From assembly GCF_005862305.2 (NCBI RefSeq), contig NZ_CP054021.1:1364001-1428000 (forward strand): a DNA stretch of 64,000 nt, in the 5' to 3' direction. The DNA is from Rhizobium indicum. GTDB taxonomy: Bacteria > Pseudomonadota > Alphaproteobacteria > Rhizobiales > Rhizobiaceae. The notes under the pieces were generated by a model. It had not been told where the DNA came from and did no database searches. It was given only the letters and a program-made list of their open reading frames with translations. This document shows, piece by piece, positions 8,741 to 16,797 of the stretch. Numbering within the stretch: position 1 is the first letter of the stretch; every line of letters begins with the position of its first letter. Made by a program: the position numbers and the translations under genes.

Positions 8741-8826
8741 GCACGGAATTTCGTGAAAATGCACGATATTTCTTGAATGTCGAGTCCCTTCGTGCAATAT
8801 CGGGTTATTATGTTTAATTTCGTGCA
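8741..8826. promoter_or_regulatory. Repeated GCACG/CGTGC operator between divergent genes
   Basis: Four related boxes occur: GCACGGAATTTCGTGA at 8741-8756, GCACGATATTTCTTGA at 8761-8776 (exactly 20 bp later), and inverted copies CTTCGTGCAATATC near 8789 and ATTTCGTGCAGAG near 8818. The first two are on one helix face, as expected for cooperative binding. The DeoR protein encoded next to it is the obvious candidate ligand. Confidence 0.6.
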
Positions 8827-8834
8827 GAGAGACG

Positions 8835-9590
8835 ATGCTGACAACGCAACGCAAGACCCTCATTCTCGACATCCTGCGCCGTGACGGCCAAGTGGTCGCC
8901 AAGCGCGTCGCCGAGGATTTCGCGCTTTCGGAGGACACGATCCGCCGCGACCTCAGGGAAATGGCGGCGGAGGGGCTGTTGAAACGGGTGCATGGCGGGG
9001 CAATGCCGCTGGCGCCAGACCTGCCTGATTTCACCGCGCGGCGCAGCGTCTCGTCGCAGATCAAGGCGCGGCTGGGAGCAGCGGCGGCGGCGATGGTGAG
9101 GCCCGGTCAGATGATCTTCCTCGACGGCGGCACGACGACGGCGGAGATCGCCAGGCATTTGCCGCGCGACATGCCGCTGACGGTTGCGACCCACAGCCCG
9201 ACGATCGCCGCCGAGCTGGAACACCACCCGACAGCCGAGGTGATCCTCACCGGCGGACGGCTCTACAAACATTCGATGGTGGCGACGGGGGCAGCGGCGA
9301 TGGCGGCGATCTCGCAGCTTCGCCCCGACCTCTTCTTCCTCGGGGTGACGGCGGCGCATCCGGTGCACGGGCTTTCCACCGGCGATTTCGAGGAGGCGGC
9401 GATCAAGCGGCATATCGCCCGCTGCGCGGCCGAAACGCATGTGCTGCTGACCGAGGAGAAGTTCGACCTCGTCTCGCCCTGCCCGGTGCTTGGCATTTCC
9501 GAGGTGGCGGGGCTGATCGTGCCCATGGAGATGACGGCCGAACAGCTGAAACCCTATCGCGATCTCAACGGCGCAATCGCCGCAGCATGA
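8835..9590 (+). CDS. DeoR/GlpR-family transcriptional repressor
   Basis: A 251-residue DeoR regulator. The N-terminal HTH (residues 1-57) reads MLTTQRKTLILDILRRDGQVVAKRVAEDF and SEDTIRRDLREMAAEGLLKRVHGGA, the family signature. The C-terminal DeoRC domain (about 75-235) has IFLDGGTTTAEIARHL and HSPTIAAEL for sugar-phosphate binding, plus DLFFLGVTA and a KRHIARCA segment. It probably represses a sugar or nucleoside catabolic function in response to a phosphorylated effector; the divergent DUF4406 gene is the nearest candidate. Repeated GCACG boxes upstream suggest autoregulation. Its 3' end overlaps the convergent membrane gene by 26 bp. Confidence 0.92.
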   Translation: MLTTQRKTLILDILRRDGQVVAKRVAEDFALSEDTIRRDLREMAAEGLLKRVHGGAMPLAPDLPDFTARRSVSSQIKARLGAAAAAMVRPGQMIFLDGGTTTAEIARHLPRDMPLTVATHSPTIAAELEHHPTAEVILTGGRLYKHSMVATGAAAMAAISQLRPDLFFLGVTAAHPVHGLSTGDFEEAAIKRHIARCAAETHVLLTEEKFDLVSPCPVLGISEVAGLIVPMEMTAEQLKPYRDLNGAIAAA

Positions 9591-10305
9591 TGGTGCTGCG
9601 GGAGGGCTGCGGTGCTGCAGCATGCGGCAAGAGGCTTGCGGCAAGGGCCGCGATGAAGGCCGTCAGCACGGCATAGGCCGGCGCCATGCTGCCGGTTCCA
9701 AGTGTGAGTACCGTCTGCAGATATGGCTGCGCCAACGCGATGACGACGGAAAGAGCCGGCATGTCGAGCAGGGTCCCGGCGATGCGCGACAGTTCCGGCA
9801 TGAAGGCCACGCCGGCAAGCGCGCCGTAGACCGCCGTCAGGCGGAGGGCGAGGCGCAACGGCGCCGAGGCTGCAAGCGGCGGCATGTCGCCATCCTCGAC
9901 GGCAATCATGAGATAGGCGACGAAAGCCGCCGGAAACAGCAAGGCGACGGGCAGCGCCGCCAAGGTGGCGGGTTGCGTCAGAGCCGCCGCATCCGCCGCC
10001 AGGAAGAGCAGGATCGGCGTGGAAGCGACGAACCAGATGGCGACGATCGGCCCCCAGAACCAGATGAGCGAGAGAGTGTGAAGACGGAGCAGCGTCGCCA
10101 TGAAGAGCATGCCGATCGCAGCCCAGATGCAGGCGGGTTTGAGCATGCCCGATATCAGCCGGAGGACCGGCTCGCAGGCGCCGGGCATATCACCACAGCC
10201 GGACAGCTGGATCGTGAGCCAAGTGATATAATCGAGGCTCAGCGCGGCGAACATGAAGATGCCGATCCCCATCAGCATCCACCAGAGATAGCGGCCTGCA
10301 AACAT
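9565..10305 (-). CDS. Polytopic membrane protein of unknown function, 246 aa
   Basis: About six to seven hydrophobic segments, including WWMLMGIGIFMFAALSLDYITW, ACIWAAIGMLFMATLL, LIWFWGPIVAIWFVAS, LPVALLFPAAFVAYLMI and VLTAFIAALAASLL, with an external loop CGDMPGACEP that holds two cysteines. I do not recognise the family. A GAGGGCAGGG stretch upstream supports the start at 10305. The last 26 bp overlap the DeoR gene tail to tail. Confidence 0.6.
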   Translation of the reverse strand: MFAGRYLWWMLMGIGIFMFAALSLDYITWLTIQLSGCGDMPGACEPVLRLISGMLKPACIWAAIGMLFMATLLRLHTLSLIWFWGPIVAIWFVASTPILLFLAADAAALTQPATLAALPVALLFPAAFVAYLMIAVEDGDMPPLAASAPLRLALRLTAVYGALAGVAFMPELSRIAGTLLDMPALSVVIALAQPYLQTVLTLGTGSMAPAYAVLTAFIAALAASLLPHAAAPQPSRSTIMLRRLRR

Positions 10306-10436
10306 GCCCTGCCCTCACGGCTTCCAGGACTGTGCTCACGTCGCCGCGAAAGGGTGCATCCGCGATCGCAGGACGTATCCCTCTTTATATTAGGTAATTC
10401 TTATTTTTCTAATAACTTATATACGTAAGCTCGCAT

Positions 10437-11444
10437 TCATCCGGCCAAGGCGGAGGTCACCCTGATATCGCCGACATGGATGCCATTCCAATTGCGCATC
10501 GGCGTTGCGGCATGGGCCATCAATGCCGCATGCACCTCGCTCTCCGTCTCGAAGAAGCGGGCGAGGGTCGCCGCCACCATGGCTTCGGCGGCGCGGGTCA
10601 TGCCATCTTCGCATTTGAGGGCGATGGCGATGCCCTTTTCCGGGATCGCCGCACAGAAAACGCCCTCGGCGCCGGTTTTGACGAAGATCCGGCCGGGGGC
10701 GATCTGCATCAACTCCGTGCAGGCGCGGCCGGAGCCGGCGACGTAGAAGGGTTCGGCCATGCAGGCTTCGATCAGGCGGCGTGATGCCTTTGCACGCAGG
10801 GGTTCGAGGCCGGTGCCGGTCGCCATTTTGGCAAAACCGTGGGCAAGGCTGCGCAGCGGCACGGCATAAGTTGGAATCGAGCAGCCATCGGTGCCGCAGC
10901 TTTCTGCTCCGAGCACCGCGCCGGTCAGGCTTTCCATCGCCGCGCGAATCTCGACCTGCAGCGGGTGCTGGTAGCCGACATAGCCCTTTGGATCGATATC
11001 CTGATGGCAGCAGGCGCAGATAAAGCCCGCATGTTTTCCCGAGCAATTGTTGTGCAGCGCGTTCGGCGCATCGAGCGCGCGGACCTGACGGATCAGGACC
11101 TTTTGACTCATCGACCAATGGGCGCCGCATTCCAGCGCCTCGGCATCGCGACCGGCCCGCGACAGCATGGACGCGGCAAGCGTCACATGCTCGTCCTCGC
11201 CATTATGCGAGGCGCAGGCCAGCGCCAATTCCTTGTCGCCGAAGCCATAGGCATCGGCAGCACCGCTCTCGACCAGCGGCAGCGCCTGCATCGCCTTGCA
11301 GGACGAGCGCGGGAAGATCGCAGCCTCGATGTCGCCCAGCGAGAAGACAAGCTTGCCGTCGCCATCAACGACAGCCACCGCGCCGCGATGGCGACTTTCG
11401 ACGAGCAGGCCGCGGGTGACTTCGACGGTGACGGGATTGGTCAT
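10437..11444 (-). CDS. ansA: L-asparaginase II, rhizobial ReAV type
   Basis: A 335-residue asparaginase of the thermolabile rhizobial class (pfam Asparaginase_II), which hydrolyses L-asparagine to aspartate and ammonia in the cytosol. The SxxK pair (S47, K50 in RSSCK), S79 (ASHNGED), the C134/K137 pair in NNCSGKHAG and C188 in CGTDGC occur at positions one residue before those of the zinc-binding catalytic site of R. etli ReAV. All appear intact. The open frame runs on to 11642 through the repeat at 11611, so the ATG at 11444, where homologues start, is chosen. It is monocistronic. Confidence 0.88.
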   Translation of the reverse strand: MTNPVTVEVTRGLLVESRHRGAVAVVDGDGKLVFSLGDIEAAIFPRSSCKAMQALPLVESGAADAYGFGDKELALACASHNGEDEHVTLAASMLSRAGRDAEALECGAHWSMSQKVLIRQVRALDAPNALHNNCSGKHAGFICACCHQDIDPKGYVGYQHPLQVEIRAAMESLTGAVLGAESCGTDGCSIPTYAVPLRSLAHGFAKMATGTGLEPLRAKASRRLIEACMAEPFYVAGSGRACTELMQIAPGRIFVKTGAEGVFCAAIPEKGIAIALKCEDGMTRAAEAMVAATLARFFETESEVHAALMAHAATPMRNWNGIHVGDIRVTSALAG

Positions 11445-11610
11445 GAGCTTTTGTCCGGATGCTGGCGGGGGTAGCGCAGTCCATAACGCGTCACGCGGGG
11501 AAAGCCAACGGGGTTGACGCTTTGCAAGGGTTAGGCGGCCGCGCGAGTGCCTGCCTGATGGAGCACCTGGCGCGCCTGCGGCGAGTTTGGCGAAGACGTC
11601 ACCGCACATT

Positions 11611-11698
11611 CCGTCTTCCTCGGCCTTGAGCCGAGGATCCATGCCCGGTGCTGATGGATGCCAGCGTGGGTCCTCGGGTCAAGCCCGAGGAAGACGGA
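11611..11698. repeat. Mosaic palindromic repeat (CTCGGC/CGAGG type)
   Basis: The arms CCGTCTTCCTCGG and CCGAGGAAGACGG are complementary, each followed by its own hairpin (CTCGGCCTTGAGCCGAG and CCTCGGGTCAAGCCCGAGG). It has the same design as the element at 4358-4450. It occupies the 278-bp gap between the asparaginase and lipoprotein genes; no other feature is seen there. Confidence 0.7.
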
Positions 11699-11723
11699 GG
11701 CTGGGGTGAGCGTCTGCGCTTTT

Positions 11724-12062
11724 CTATTCTCTTTCAACAACGATTTTCCGGAGGGCACCGCCACTGTCAGGAACCTGGACTTCGATGGCTTTGCTCTTAT
11801 TTCCGGGTTTCGCCTTGCCGCAAATTGCAATCGCGGCTCTCATGAGGCCTCTGTCAGTCATGCGTTCTCTGTCAGTCGGTATAACTGGCTTAAAGGTATC
11901 TGTGGCTTGTCTCGCCGATTCCCATGTCATCTGGAAACCACATCCCCTCATCACAAGATCCCGAAAGAAGTGTTGAATGAGGGGCCGACCGTCAGGAGCA
12001 ACGCTACTGCAACCTGCAACGGCAAAGGAAAGCGCCACAGCGCCAACAAAGCGAAATTTCAT
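11724..12062 (-). CDS. Small putative lipoprotein, 112 aa
   Basis: The protein starts MKFRFVGAVALSFAVAGCSSVAPDG, a lipoprotein signal with lipobox AVAGC and the acylated cysteine at residue 17. The mature part is short and soluble and includes a CGFQMTWESARQATDTFKP segment, with no recognised domain. It is probably membrane-anchored in the periplasm. A second in-frame ATG at 12071 would add three residues; GGGGA lies suitably before the 12062 start. No operon partner is visible. Confidence 0.55.
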   Translation of the reverse strand: MKFRFVGAVALSFAVAGCSSVAPDGRPLIQHFFRDLVMRGCGFQMTWESARQATDTFKPVIPTDRERMTDRGLMRAAIAICGKAKPGNKSKAIEVQVPDSGGALRKIVVERE

Positions 12063-12301
12063 TGTCCCCATCCAATTGATCAACCCCGGCGAGCACTAAG
12101 GGCAGAAGATTGATAGAGTCAATCGGCTGCGGGCACGGCGAGCATTTACCGGGCGAGCTAGGCGCTCAGCCTCGTTGCGGGCTCGTCCGGCGATCACATC
12201 GTCCAAATATTCATCACATAAATTGACCGAGGCGATCGAAAACTATCGTTTCTCTGATGGATCCGATGCGGCTAAGAGTGGTGCATCAGGAACCGCTCCC
12301 C

Positions 12302-13513
12302 ATGCCATCCACCTTTTCCTTGATCCTTCGCGACAACAGGATCCGTATTCCGACCGTGACACTCGTCGCGCTCGCCTTCACCTATGCGTCGACCGCGCCC
12401 TATCAGTCGATCATCGGGATCAACGAACTCGGCATGAGCAACGGCGCCTATTCGGCACTGGTGTTCTTCTCTTCGATCGTCAACGTCACGACGAGCCTGA
12501 CGCTCGGCATCTGGTCGGACAGGCTGAAGGAGCGCCGGCCGCTGGTGCTGGGGCTTTGCGTCGCCGGCATGCTCGGCTTCGGATCGATCGCGATCATTCA
12601 TAGCCCCGTTGTCTTCATCTTCTCCACGCTGTTGCTGGTGCCGATGAGCAATTCCACCTATTCGCTGCTGTTTGCCAGCCTGCGCGCCAGGACCAACCAG
12701 ATGGACCGTGGCCAGGGGGCGGCGATCACCGCAACGGTGCGGGCGCTCTTTTCCGGCTCCTGGGCGCTGGCGCCGGGGTTGATCGGCCTCTATCTCGTCA
12801 GTTCGCCGTCGATGACGCCGGCCTATGGGATCGCGGCATTGGCAAGCTGCACCTGCTTCTGCCTGTATTTCTTCTTCGCACCCGGAAATGGCGCCGGCGG
12901 CCCTGCCCCCGATCCAGTCGGCTTCCTTGCTTCGCTGAAACGGATTTTCGTGCCGCATGTGCTGTCGCGCGTCATCGTCATGGCGATGCTGTTCGGACTG
13001 CAGCGGCTGAATAGCATGCTCCTGCCGCTGATCATCACCCATGCGGCCGGCGGGACCGTGGTCGATGTCGGCTTCATGGCCGGCTTGACGGCTTTGCTCG
13101 AGATGCCGTTCATGATGATGTGGGGTTTTGCGCAACGCCGCTTTCGAAGCGCGCATGTGCTCGCCTTCGGCGCGCTGATCTATTGCGTCTATCTACTGCT
13201 GCTCGGCTTTGCTTCCGCACCCTGGCACATCTACGCACTCCTCCTCTTCAATGCCTGCGGCGCGGCAGCGATCCTCAGCGTGCCGATCACCTATCTGCAG
13301 GACCTGATCGCGGACCGGCCGGGGCTCGGAACCTCGTTGATCTCGCTGAACACGTTCATTGGGGTTGGCGTCAGCGCCGGTCTCTTCGCCTTCGGCACCG
13401 CGATCACCGATTATTCCGGCACCGCCTTCGTCGGCGCGGCCGCGGGTCTCGCATCGATCGGAGTGCTGCTCTATCTCGAAAGCAGCAGGCGGCAGGCGCG
13501 GCAACCGGCGTGA
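12302..13513 (+). CDS. MFS transporter, sugar-efflux (SetA-like)
   Basis: A 403-residue major facilitator with about 12 hydrophobic segments. The loop IWSDRLKERRPLV between segments 2 and 3 is the MFS motif A (GxxxDRxxRR variant). The segment TVRALFSGSWALAPGLIG matches the sugar-efflux (SetA/SotB-like) branch, whose members export sugars or sugar analogues. The start at 12302 follows CAGGAACC; the frame extends upstream to 12257. The gene is convergent with the SufR-like regulator 25 bp downstream, so it is not obviously controlled by it. Confidence 0.75.
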   Translation: MPSTFSLILRDNRIRIPTVTLVALAFTYASTAPYQSIIGINELGMSNGAYSALVFFSSIVNVTTSLTLGIWSDRLKERRPLVLGLCVAGMLGFGSIAIIHSPVVFIFSTLLLVPMSNSTYSLLFASLRARTNQMDRGQGAAITATVRALFSGSWALAPGLIGLYLVSSPSMTPAYGIAALASCTCFCLYFFFAPGNGAGGPAPDPVGFLASLKRIFVPHVLSRVIVMAMLFGLQRLNSMLLPLIITHAAGGTVVDVGFMAGLTALLEMPFMMMWGFAQRRFRSAHVLAFGALIYCVYLLLLGFASAPWHIYALLLFNACGAAAILSVPITYLQDLIADRPGLGTSLISLNTFIGVGVSAGLFAFGTAITDYSGTAFVGAAAGLASIGVLLYLESSRRQARQPA

Positions 13514-13538
13514 CGTGCGACGTTCCGATCGACAGGCG

Positions 13539-14162
13539 TCAACCTGGCGTGATGCGATAGGCGCAGCGGCGGGCGCCGGCGAGGATGTGTTCGCTCCGTT
13601 CGACGTCAGCGCCGAGGACGGCGCGGAAGGTTTCGAGTTCGGAGCGGCAGAAGCCGGCGCAGGCGGTGGCGGCAGCACAGATCGGGCAGTGGTTTTCGAC
13701 CAGCATGAAGGAGCCGTCTGCCTCCTGCCAGTGATCGGCCATATAGCCCTCGCGGGTGCGGATGCCGGCAAGGGCCTCGACGCGTGCGGCGAGGTCATGC
13801 GCCTGGCTGAGCTCCTCCCGATAGCGCTTCAGCGTCTCGGCCTCGCGGGCGGAAATGACCGTATTGAGGGCCGCGGGGCCGAGCTGTTCGACGAGCGTGC
13901 CGAGGAGGTTTGCCGTCAGTTCGGCATGGCCATCCGGGAACTGGCGGTTGCCCGCGGCTGTGAGGTGCCAGAGCTGGCGCGGCCGGCCACGGCCGGCAGC
14001 AGCAACGGTGACCGGTTCCACCAGCCCCTCCTCCGCCATCTTCGACAGTTGCTGGCGGGCGGCCTCGCCCGATATGCCAAGCGTATCGCCGATCGCGGCG
14101 GCGAGCTGCGGCCCGTCGGTCTTTATCAGGATCAGGATCCGGTTGGCTGGGGACTGGCGCAT
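13539..14162 (-). CDS. SufR-like winged-helix regulator with C-terminal cysteines
   Basis: A 207-residue regulator. The N-terminal DeoR/ArsR-type wHTH (about 1-70) has QLAAAIGDTLGISGEAARQQLSKMAEEGLV and a basic GRGRPRQLWHLT wing. The C-terminal half carries NHCPICAAATACAGFCRSELETF, the cysteine cluster used by SufR-type repressors to bind an Fe-S cluster. That suggests sensing of iron, redox state or a ligand; which one cannot be told. The ORF can be read from a TTG at 14171, but the ATG at 14162 leaves a perfect inverted repeat directly upstream as operator. It is divergent from an MFS exporter, the likely target. Confidence 0.75.
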   Translation of the reverse strand: MRQSPANRILILIKTDGPQLAAAIGDTLGISGEAARQQLSKMAEEGLVEPVTVAAAGRGRPRQLWHLTAAGNRQFPDGHAELTANLLGTLVEQLGPAALNTVISAREAETLKRYREELSQAHDLAARVEALAGIRTREGYMADHWQEADGSFMLVENHCPICAAATACAGFCRSELETFRAVLGADVERSEHILAGARRCAYRITPG

Positions 14163-14229
14163 ATTTTCCAAGTCAAGTCTTGTTTAATTCGAGACGGCAT
14201 GCAATTTTCCAATTTATAACTTGGAAAAT
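14163..14229. promoter_or_regulatory. Operator with three TTTTCCAA half-sites
   Basis: ATTTTCCAAGT at 14163-14173 and ACTTGGAAAAT at 14219-14229 are perfect 11-bp inverted repeats. A third half-site, TTTTCCAA at 14205-14212, pairs with TTGGAAAA at 14221-14228 to make a compact palindrome. They lie between the divergent SufR-like and MFS genes. Confidence 0.6.
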
Positions 14230-14263
14230 AATCCTTCGCCAGTAAAAATCTCGGGATCCTCCC

Positions 14264-15691
14264 ATGTCGAATATCGACCAGACAGCAGCCATTCCCAGCG
14301 CCAGCTCCGTCTTCCGCCTCTTCCTGCCCGAGCACCTGCCGGCAACATTGATGCTGGCCGGCGGCGTGACGCTTTATGCGGTGGAGAGTTACATCATGGC
14401 GACGATCGCGCCTTCGATCGTGCGCGATATCGGCGGGCTCGCGCTGTTTTCCTGGGTCACCAGCCTGTTCGTCGCCGCTGCCGTGCTCGGCTCGATCTTC
14501 GTCGCCATGCGGCCGCGCGGCATCGGGCTTCGATCCGTCTATGTGATCGCAGCTCTGGTCTTCGGCGCCGGCAGCCTGATTGCCGCAGCCGCACCGCCGA
14601 TGCCGGTCGTGCTGATCGGACGCGCGGTGCAAGGCCTTGGAACAGGCGCACTTGCCGCGCTCGGCTATGCCTTCATCCGCTTCGTCTATCCCGAGCCGCT
14701 ATGGCCGAAGGCATCGACCCTCTATGCGGCGATCTGGGGGGTCTCGACCGTCATCGGGCCGACGCTCGGTGGCTTCTTTTCTTCGGGCCACGCCTGGCGC
14801 TACGCTTTCATCGTGCTGGTGCCGCTCGGGCTGCTGATGGCGCTCTTGGCGCCGCGGCTGTTGCCTGACGTCGAGGATGACCGCGAGCAGGCAAAGACGC
14901 CGATTGCCCAGATCGGACTGCTGCTTGCCGCCGTGCTGATGGTCAGCACGGCCGGCGCGATCGAGGCGACAGCCACGAAGGTCGCGCTGATCGCCGCTTC
15001 GGTCGTCGCGGTCGCCGGCATGATCGTCATCGAGGGCCGAAGCCCGAACCGCCTGCTGCCCTCCGGCGCTGTCAGTCTTTCCCAGCCGATTTCACGGGTC
15101 TACCTGGCGATGCTCGCCATGACCGTCGTCCTCGTCAGCGACGTCTTCATTCCCTATTTCCTGCAGACCCTGCATGGGGTGCCCGCGATCGTCTCGGGTT
15201 ATCTCGTGGCGCTCGTCGCCCTCGGCTGGACCTTCGCGGCCTTCCTCAGCGGCTCGTGGACCGGCGGTCGAGCCTATTGGGCAATCGTCATCGGCGCCCT
15301 CATCGAGGCGGCGGCGACCGCTTGCCTCGCCCTCTTCCTCGCCAAGGACAATCCCGAGGGGCATATGCTGATCATCGTGCCGGCGGCGATCGGCATGTTC
15401 ATGATGGGCTTCGGCATCGGTCTCGGCTGGGCGCATCTCGTCGCCATGGTGCTGAAACTCGTCGCCGACAACGAGAAGGACAAGGCTTCTGCCGCGATCC
15501 CGACGATGAGTTCGCTCGGTGGGGCGTTCGGGGCCGCCTTTGCCGGCGTCATCGCCAATGGCGCCGGCCTCGTTCATCCCGGCGGCGTATCAGGTGCGCT
15601 GTCGGCGGCGCACTGGCTCTATCTGCTCATGGCGTTGCCCGGTGTTCTCGCTGTCGCGGTGTCGCTGACGCTCAGCCGACGCGCAGCATGA
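14264..15691 (+). CDS. MFS efflux transporter (DHA2-like)
   Basis: A 475-residue transporter with about 14 hydrophobic segments, from [19 protein letters not shown] to a final [35 protein letters not shown] and [17 protein letters not shown] match the drug:H+ antiporter (motif C region) group. Substrate unknown; such pumps export toxic compounds. It is divergent from a SufR-like regulator with paired operator sites between them, so derepression on ligand or oxidative signal is likely. The last 20 bp overlap the convergent quinone oxidoreductase gene. Confidence 0.85.
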   Translation: MSNIDQTAAIPSASSVFRLFLPEHLPATLMLAGGVTLYAVESYIMATIAPSIVRDIGGLALFSWVTSLFVAAAVLGSIFVAMRPRGIGLRSVYVIAALVFGAGSLIAAAAPPMPVVLIGRAVQGLGTGALAALGYAFIRFVYPEPLWPKASTLYAAIWGVSTVIGPTLGGFFSSGHAWRYAFIVLVPLGLLMALLAPRLLPDVEDDREQAKTPIAQIGLLLAAVLMVSTAGAIEATATKVALIAASVVAVAGMIVIEGRSPNRLLPSGAVSLSQPISRVYLAMLAMTVVLVSDVFIPYFLQTLHGVPAIVSGYLVALVALGWTFAAFLSGSWTGGRAYWAIVIGALIEAAATACLALFLAKDNPEGHMLIIVPAAIGMFMMGFGIGLGWAHLVAMVLKLVADNEKDKASAAIPTMSSLGGAFGAAFAGVIANGAGLVHPGGVSGALSAAHWLYLLMALPGVLAVAVSLTLSRRAA

Positions 15692-16670
15692 TCTTGCCGA
15701 CATGGCTGCCGTCCTCCAGCAGCCGGTGCGCTTCGACGACCTCTTCGAATGCAAAGACCTTGTGGATGACGGGGGCGACGGTGCCGGCTTCGAGCAGCGG
15801 CCAGACTTCCGAGAGCAAGTCGTCGCGGATGGCGCGTTTTTCTTCCGCCGTGCGCGGCCGCATGGTGGAGCCGGTGACCGTCAGGCGCTTGATCATGATC
15901 GGCGAGAGATTGATCTTTTCGGCAAGCGCGCCGCCGAGGAAGGCGATGATCGACAGGCAGCCATCCCTCGCCAGCGAGGCGATGTTGCGCTCGAAATAGG
16001 AGGCGCCGATCATGTCGAGGATGATATCGACGCCGTGGCCGGTCTCGGCCTTGATCACCTCGGCGAAGTCCTCGGTCCGGTAGTTGATCGCGCGTTTGGC
16101 GCCAAGCTTTTCGCAGGCCTCGCATTTCTCCTTCGAGCCCGCCGTCGCGTAGACCTCGGCGCCGAAGGCGCGGGCGAGCTGGATCGCCGTCGTGCCGATG
16201 CCGCTGGAACCACCATGGATCAGCACCGTCTCGCCTTCCGTCAACCCGGCCATCTGGAAGAGATTGGCCCAGACGGTGAAGAAGGTTTCAGGCAAAGCGG
16301 CCGCCTTCACCGCGTCATAGCCTTTGGGAAAGGGCAGGATCTGGCCTGCCGGCAGCAGGCAATATTCGGCGTAGGCGCCGCCATTGGCGAGGCCGCAGAC
16401 CTTGTCGCCGACGGCATGGTCGCCGACGCCCGGGCCGACGGCAACGATTTCGCCCGACAATTCCAGGCCGAGGATCGGGCTCGCACCCTTCGGCGCGGGA
16501 TAGTTGCCCTGGCGCTGGGCAATATCCGGGCGGTTGACGCCGATCGCCTCGGCGCGCACCAGGACCTCTCCGTCGCCGGGCACAGGAAGCGGACGCCTGC
16601 CGATCGTCATCACCTCCGGTCCGCCGAAGGACGGCAGATCGACGAAACGCATATCCTGAGGCAATGGCAT
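15672..16670 (-). CDS. NAD(P)H quinone oxidoreductase, PIG3 family
   Basis: A 332-residue zinc-independent MDR-superfamily enzyme. The N-terminal GroES-like domain has [23 protein letters not shown] and [13 protein letters not shown]. The Rossmann domain contains [25 protein letters not shown], the NADPH loop, and [11 protein letters not shown], as in PIG3 (TP53I3-like) quinone oxidoreductases. It probably reduces quinones in the cytosol. GGAGG sits just before the ATG. An inverted repeat GAGCGGTTC/GAACCGCTC at 16688-16726 lies upstream of the start. Confidence 0.88.
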   Translation of the reverse strand: MPLPQDMRFVDLPSFGGPEVMTIGRRPLPVPGDGEVLVRAEAIGVNRPDIAQRQGNYPAPKGASPILGLELSGEIVAVGPGVGDHAVGDKVCGLANGGAYAEYCLLPAGQILPFPKGYDAVKAAALPETFFTVWANLFQMAGLTEGETVLIHGGSSGIGTTAIQLARAFGAEVYATAGSKEKCEACEKLGAKRAINYRTEDFAEVIKAETGHGVDIILDMIGASYFERNIASLARDGCLSIIAFLGGALAEKINLSPIMIKRLTVTGSTMRPRTAEEKRAIRDDLLSEVWPLLEAGTVAPVIHKVFAFEEVVEAHRLLEDGSHVGKIMLRVG

Positions 16671-16687
16671 GACCGGCTCCTCCCTGG

Positions 16688-16726
16688 GAGCGGTTCAGCT
16701 TTTGGTGGAAGTGGGCGGAACCGCTC
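16688..16726. repeat. Inverted repeat upstream of the quinone oxidoreductase
   Basis: GAGCGGTTC at 16688-16696 and GAACCGCTC at 16718-16726 are perfect 9-bp arms around 21 bp. It is in the gap between the frameshifted EAL gene and the quinone oxidoreductase, both on the minus strand. It could be a terminator for the former or an operator for the latter. Confidence 0.5.
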
Positions 16727-16797
16727 TAGCTTTTTGTCTAAAACACAGGAAGTAAATCAGCCCCGCAGGCTTGGGAAGGCTTGATGTGGCAGAGGCG

